Source of the DNA: Stercorarius parasiticus
Taxonomy: Eukaryota; Chordata; Aves; Charadriiformes; Stercorariidae
Assembly (NCBI GenBank): GCA_013396915.1
Contig: VWZL01002048.1
Coordinates: forward strand, 248,001-312,000
Length of the DNA: 64,000 nucleotides
Reading direction: 5' to 3'
The notes beneath the pieces are model-generated. The model saw nothing but the letters and a program-made list of their open reading frames with translations, was not told the origin of the DNA and did no database searches. Shown here piece by piece: positions 60,121 through 64,000 of this stretch. Position 1 is the first letter of the stretch. Each line of letters starts with the position of its first letter. Both the position numbers and the translations under genes were made by a program.

Positions 60121-61464
60121 GCAGCAGCTCCTGTCAACCCCTGCGCAACTCAAAGCCTGATGTTTTCCGTGGTCATAAATCGGTGTTTAGTTTTGCTTGG
60201 GCTTGGGAGTGACCTTTCAAATCAAAAATGTGTTCTTGACAATCCCTTCTCCTTGTTGGGTTAATTCGTTTTTGTTGCTAATGTATTAATTTCATTTTTG
60301 GAATTGGATTATTGGTGTTATTTTTGGAGGGAAGAGGAGGGTTGGAAAGACCTTTAGGGCAACCAAAGACATCTTCTGGTGGCACACGGGCTGTTGGGAC
60401 ATTGCAGCTGTGGTATCCTAGACTTTCCTGAGCTGGGAATGGGGACTTCGCTGTTGGTCCAACACGTTTTTGGTTGCATGATGTTTAGGTGGCTCACAGT
60501 ATGTTGCTTGCAGTTCAGCTGCGTCGTTTCCATGCTCATGAAGGTAAAACCGGGCAACTGCGCTGGAGCAAGGCCAGTAGTGCCATTGGTTGGGAGGGGA
60601 ATCACACGTTGAAGTGTACAGTAAACCTTCTTCCAGCTGTAATATTTGGAGACCTCTACAGATTATTTCTTTGGAACATTTATTTATTTTTTTTTTTCTT
60701 TTGCAACACCCAAAAAATATTTCGTCATGCAGTCAGCTGATTCTGCCTTCAGAGAAATCCTCATGGATTTCAGACCTCACCTGGGTGTTAAAACTCCGGA
60801 GATTTTCTATTATGCATTAATGCCGTTTCCGGACAGACAAAGGAATGCTTCTCAAAAGGAATGGGCAAATAATACTCATTAATGTGCTTTTTTGTTTCTT
60901 GTGTCCTATTGGTCAAGGAAACTTTGGCACAGAAAGTGAATTTATTTGGTACGTTTTGCTGTTAGCGTGCCTTTTTGTTGTTTGAAGCTGCTCAGCACCA
61001 TCACTTAAGTGAGTCTAAGTATCTTGCGAGCTGCTGGAGATGAGTCTGCCCTGGTTCACGTAAGCGGTGGACACTTGTCCATAATTTTATTGAGGCAGTG
61101 AGGCGCAGCAGGTGAGCATTTCGGCTGTGAGCAGCCACTGAGCAACATTAACCTGAAAGTAAAAAGGGAGGGAGGATGGCAGACAAATTTTTTTTTTTTT
61201 TTTGCCCCCCCCGCCCCGGCCCTGGTACTGAGTACCAGATGTTCTTTTGTATGTATGTATGCAAAGCCCAGTGTTTTGGGTTGAGCTGATGGTGAAATGC
61301 ACTTGTTCACTTGTTTCTCCTTGGCTTGGGAAACGGGAGTTGCTCCTCAACAGACAGCGGGTTAGAAATTTCGGCTTCAAAATGTGCTATTCTCATGTTA
61401 CTGTGTTTAACTCAATTTTGAATGCTTTTACTCTAAAAAAAAAAAAAACCTATATTACTAATGT

Positions 61465-61488
61465 TATCTAATATTACTATATTAGATA
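61465..61488. repeat. Perfect 9-base inverted repeat
   Basis: TATCTAATA and TATTAGATA are separated by six bases. They lie just after a 15-base A-run in AT-rich sequence. Confidence 0.8.
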
Positions 61489-61696
61489 GCCATGGAAAAA
61501 TAATCAGTTGTGGTAAAGCGATAAGAAAAAAACATTATTATGTGAGCATTTCAGTTTGTGTTAACCCCCTATTTGCAATAGAACGGGGCGGGGGAGAAAT
61601 TTTGCATGTGAGGAAGAAGTTGTCAATTATACCTTTCTCACGGCGTTGGCGAGGTTTTCCTCTGCCGGAGCTTTCTGTTGCTTTCCATCGTCAGGG

Positions 61697-61750
61697 TGAG
61701 TCACAGCAGGCGCCGAGTTTAGGTGTTGTAACTGTCCTCTGGGTGAGTCA
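61697..61750. promoter_or_regulatory. Pair of AP-1 sites (GGGTGAGTCA)
   Basis: TGAGTCA occurs at 61697-61703 and 61744-61750, both within GGGTGAGTCA, 47 bases apart. Single AP-1 sites are expected about eight times in 64 kb, so only the close pairing is notable. Confidence 0.3.
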
Positions 61751-64000
61751 TGGCCTCTCTCCTCCGGGTGAAGGCTGAAGCTGGTTTCTGTGAGCAGTTT
61801 CACTTTTCTGAGAATAATACTTTTACTTTCATCGCCAATAGGGACTACTGACAAAGTGTGAAACAGCCTGGGTTTCTCCTAGACAAGAGAAGATAATCCA
61901 GGGGAGTCTCAGGTTTGTGAGGAATGCAACAGTTTGGAGACTGAGGATGAAGATCTTGCACTGTTAAATACACACAGTTTATCCCAGTGAAATCTGGAGT
62001 CCCAGTGTACTGAAACGCCCGATCTGAGCAGAGTGGAAGAGACTTTTCCTTGCGAGGAATGTGGAAAGTAGAAGGAATTGCTGCAGCAGAAGAGCTGAGT
62101 TTGGCAGTAAGGCAGAGCTGGAGGCATGCAGGGTTAAGCCCGTGTAACCTCGTGGATGAAAATCAGAGGTGCCTGTAGTATAACGTAGAGGAACACATGG
62201 CTGCACGCTCTTGTGGCATCCTGCAAAACATCTCTTTGTGCTTCTGAGGTCATGTGCCTTTTCAGCTGGCTATCGGTGTAGCTCTTCTTTCCTTCCTGTC
62301 AAAACTTCTTTCTTCAAGTAATTCCTAGCAGCTTCTCCGATGTCCAGCTACGCAGCCAGCAGTTAAAATAGTGCATCCTGTTATGAGAAGAAAATCTGGA
62401 AGCAAGCTGGAGAGCCTTGTTGGAGAGAGCCTCCCTTTTGAGGCGGTTATCAAGCTGGGGAAGCAACCTGGTCTTCCGGCATGAACCATTTTCAACAAGA
62501 AGGTCAGGTCCTCAGGAGCTTTCTTGGCCTTCAGTGGTCATGAGGTGGTACAAGTTTTCCTGTTGGCAAGTAAGGTTTTCAGAGAGCACCTGAGTGATGA
62601 CTCTTGTGTTTCTTACCTGCTGGAGGACCTTGCTCTGAGTTAATGGCTGGAAATGACTGCCAGATGCATGTCCTGGTGATTAATGCAACAAAAGTAAACA
62701 TTAAATACTTTATTGGAACAGAAGTGTGTTGAAATCTGCCTAAAACCAAAACCATACCACCATGATCCTGGAGAGATCTGCTGCAGCTCTGGTGTGAGCT
62801 GTGGAGAGCCAGCTGGGAAGAGCTCCTTTATGAACTCCATTGATGGACTGCTACCAAAACTCAGTCACGAGCAGTTGGAAGAGTACGTTAATGCCTTGGG
62901 GGCTTCTGCCCTTCTGCCAAGAAGCAAAAGGCCAGTTTCAGCTGTTGATGTTCTCATGATAGCGTAAGAAGTCCTTTGCCATCCTCCTCTCGTGAGTGCG
63001 GACAGAATACACCCTTACCTGTCTAACTGGCTTTCGTGGTCTCCATCTAGTGCTCTGTGTACAAGGTGTGCATCGTCTTCACAGTTCTAACAGAAAGACA
63101 GTAATTTCCACAGAAATACTTCGTTTGAGTATTGTAAAGCAAAAGAGACTCTTTTGGTGAATGACTCAGTCTTACCTTTAGTTAAAAATAAGCTGTCTTC
63201 TTTGGCGCTTTTGGGGGGGGTTGTCTGTTTTGAGAGTGAAGAGCCAGCTTTGAAGTTTGGAGTACGGTCACGCTGGGCATCGCTGTTTTGAATTGCATGT
63301 GTTGTTTTAATTGCAGTTTATTTGATTCAGAGTTCAACTGATGATTTTGATTAAACAGTTGCCCTTTGCTGGGCACTGTCTCTGGCTGGTTTGTCCTGAG
63401 CGCCCTGAATTAGCGCGTTGGAAAAGGATTTTGACCTCTGGATGTTGATAATTTTTGGGGTCCCGCACAGCAGCAGCACCGTGAAGTCAGTAAAACCCTG
63501 GAGATCAGCGCTTTTGCCTTTCACATGGACGATACCTTCCCATGCTGATGGTATTGCAGCTCTTCTGTGCTGGAGTATTTCTGCTGGCGACTACGTTGTC
63601 TTGATGGTTTATCGTATGACTGCACAGCAATAACTGTCCAAACTTTGTACACCAATCTCTTTAATTTTTATGTGCGCCTACTTGAAATATGAGCAAAGCA
63701 AGGAAACAAAACTTGTCTTTTTCCCTTTTTGAGAGCGAGGATGGCATTTTAAACACGTGTTTGCTGTCTTCAGTGGGCTTAGGGTGATTTGTAGTTTAGG
63801 CTGCCAATAAGCATGGTGGTCTTGTCTCTGATCCTTAAAATGTCTGACCAAAAGGATTTTTTTTCACTGATGCGCAACAGATTTTACGCTGTTACGGTAG
63901 CAGGCTTGGAGGTGGAGAAGATACCACATGCAAGGATGGGTTTCTTGGGGAGGCAGAGCTGCAGAGGCTGTGTGGCTACCCAGGAAAGATGCGTGTGGCT

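Larger units (their letters stand above)
9097..64000 (+). other. HDAC4: HDAC4 intron after the start-codon exon, 5' portion
   Basis: This is everything downstream of the GTAAGG donor at 9097. I looked for the next HDAC4 coding exon, which should begin with the rest of an Asp codon followed by Gly-Leu-Ser-Gly, and did not see it. The intron therefore seems to run past the end of the window, at least 54.9 kb. A very long intron here agrees with HDAC4 being a gene of hundreds of kilobases in mammals. The intron contains CR1 fragments, simple repeats, two assembly gaps, CpG-dense patches and possible regulatory elements, listed separately. Confidence 0.65.
53420..64000. other. Intronic stretch to the window end
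   Basis: The segment is mostly unique intron. It contains an enhancer-like block at 58380-58790, an A/CAA-rich run at 59604-59660, the CpG patch at 59951-60120, a small hairpin at 61465-61488 and two AP-1 sites at 61697-61750. Two small open frames that look somewhat protein-like (60727-60882 and 62829-62967) are unrecognised and not called as genes. The next HDAC4 exon was not seen. Confidence 0.5.

Noticed and set aside
60340..60375. GGTTGGAAAGACC-like words resembling a CR1 3' end
   Set aside because: Too short and diverged, with no terminal repeat. It could be chance.
1..64000. CRISPR arrays, bacterial operons, phage or integrated virus genes
   Set aside because: No regularly spaced direct repeats, no clustered long coding frames, no LTR pairs and no recognisable viral protein frames. 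The window is vertebrate intron.

Overview
The window looks like avian nuclear DNA, almost all of it intron. The best organism evidence is a CR1 retrotransposon tail at 20388-20725 of the kind typical of bird genomes, with two shorter CR1 pieces at 47621-47759 and 53333-53419. Base composition is intron-like, with many T-runs and scattered stops. Three assembly gaps sit inside homopolymers. There are no bacterial, viral or plasmid gene layouts. I cannot name the species.

I can defend one protein-coding exon. Bases 8847-9096 have a pyrimidine-rich acceptor ending in TTACAG, a leader with an in-frame stop just before the start codon, an ATG that reads MSSQSHP plus one further base, and a GTAAGG donor. 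MSSQSHP is the amino terminus of the class IIa histone deacetylase HDAC4. The split G codon fits the Asp that follows in HDAC4. I therefore read the window as the 5' part of HDAC4 on the + strand: the end of intron 1 (1-8846), the exon carrying the start codon (8847-9096), and about 55 kb of the next intron (9097-64000). I did not find the next HDAC4 coding exon.

Within that intron I see three CR1 fragments, all opposite to the gene, and one older decayed interspersed repeat (about 28890-29060). There are also several simple repeats and hairpins and four short CpG-dense patches (21541-21780, 31261-31440, 40471-40680, 59951-60120). One cassette resembles an alternative muscle-type promoter: two CAGCTG E-boxes, a combined TATA/MEF2 site and a possible first exon ending in GTGAGT (26096-26309). 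Four AT-rich stretches have the texture of conserved enhancers, but I had no alignment to test this.

The many open frames of 60-230 codons are mostly chance. Several of the longest lack an ATG. I found no new multi-gene system. The points most worth checking are the candidate intronic promoter, the CpG patches and the upstream ORFs in the HDAC4 leader.
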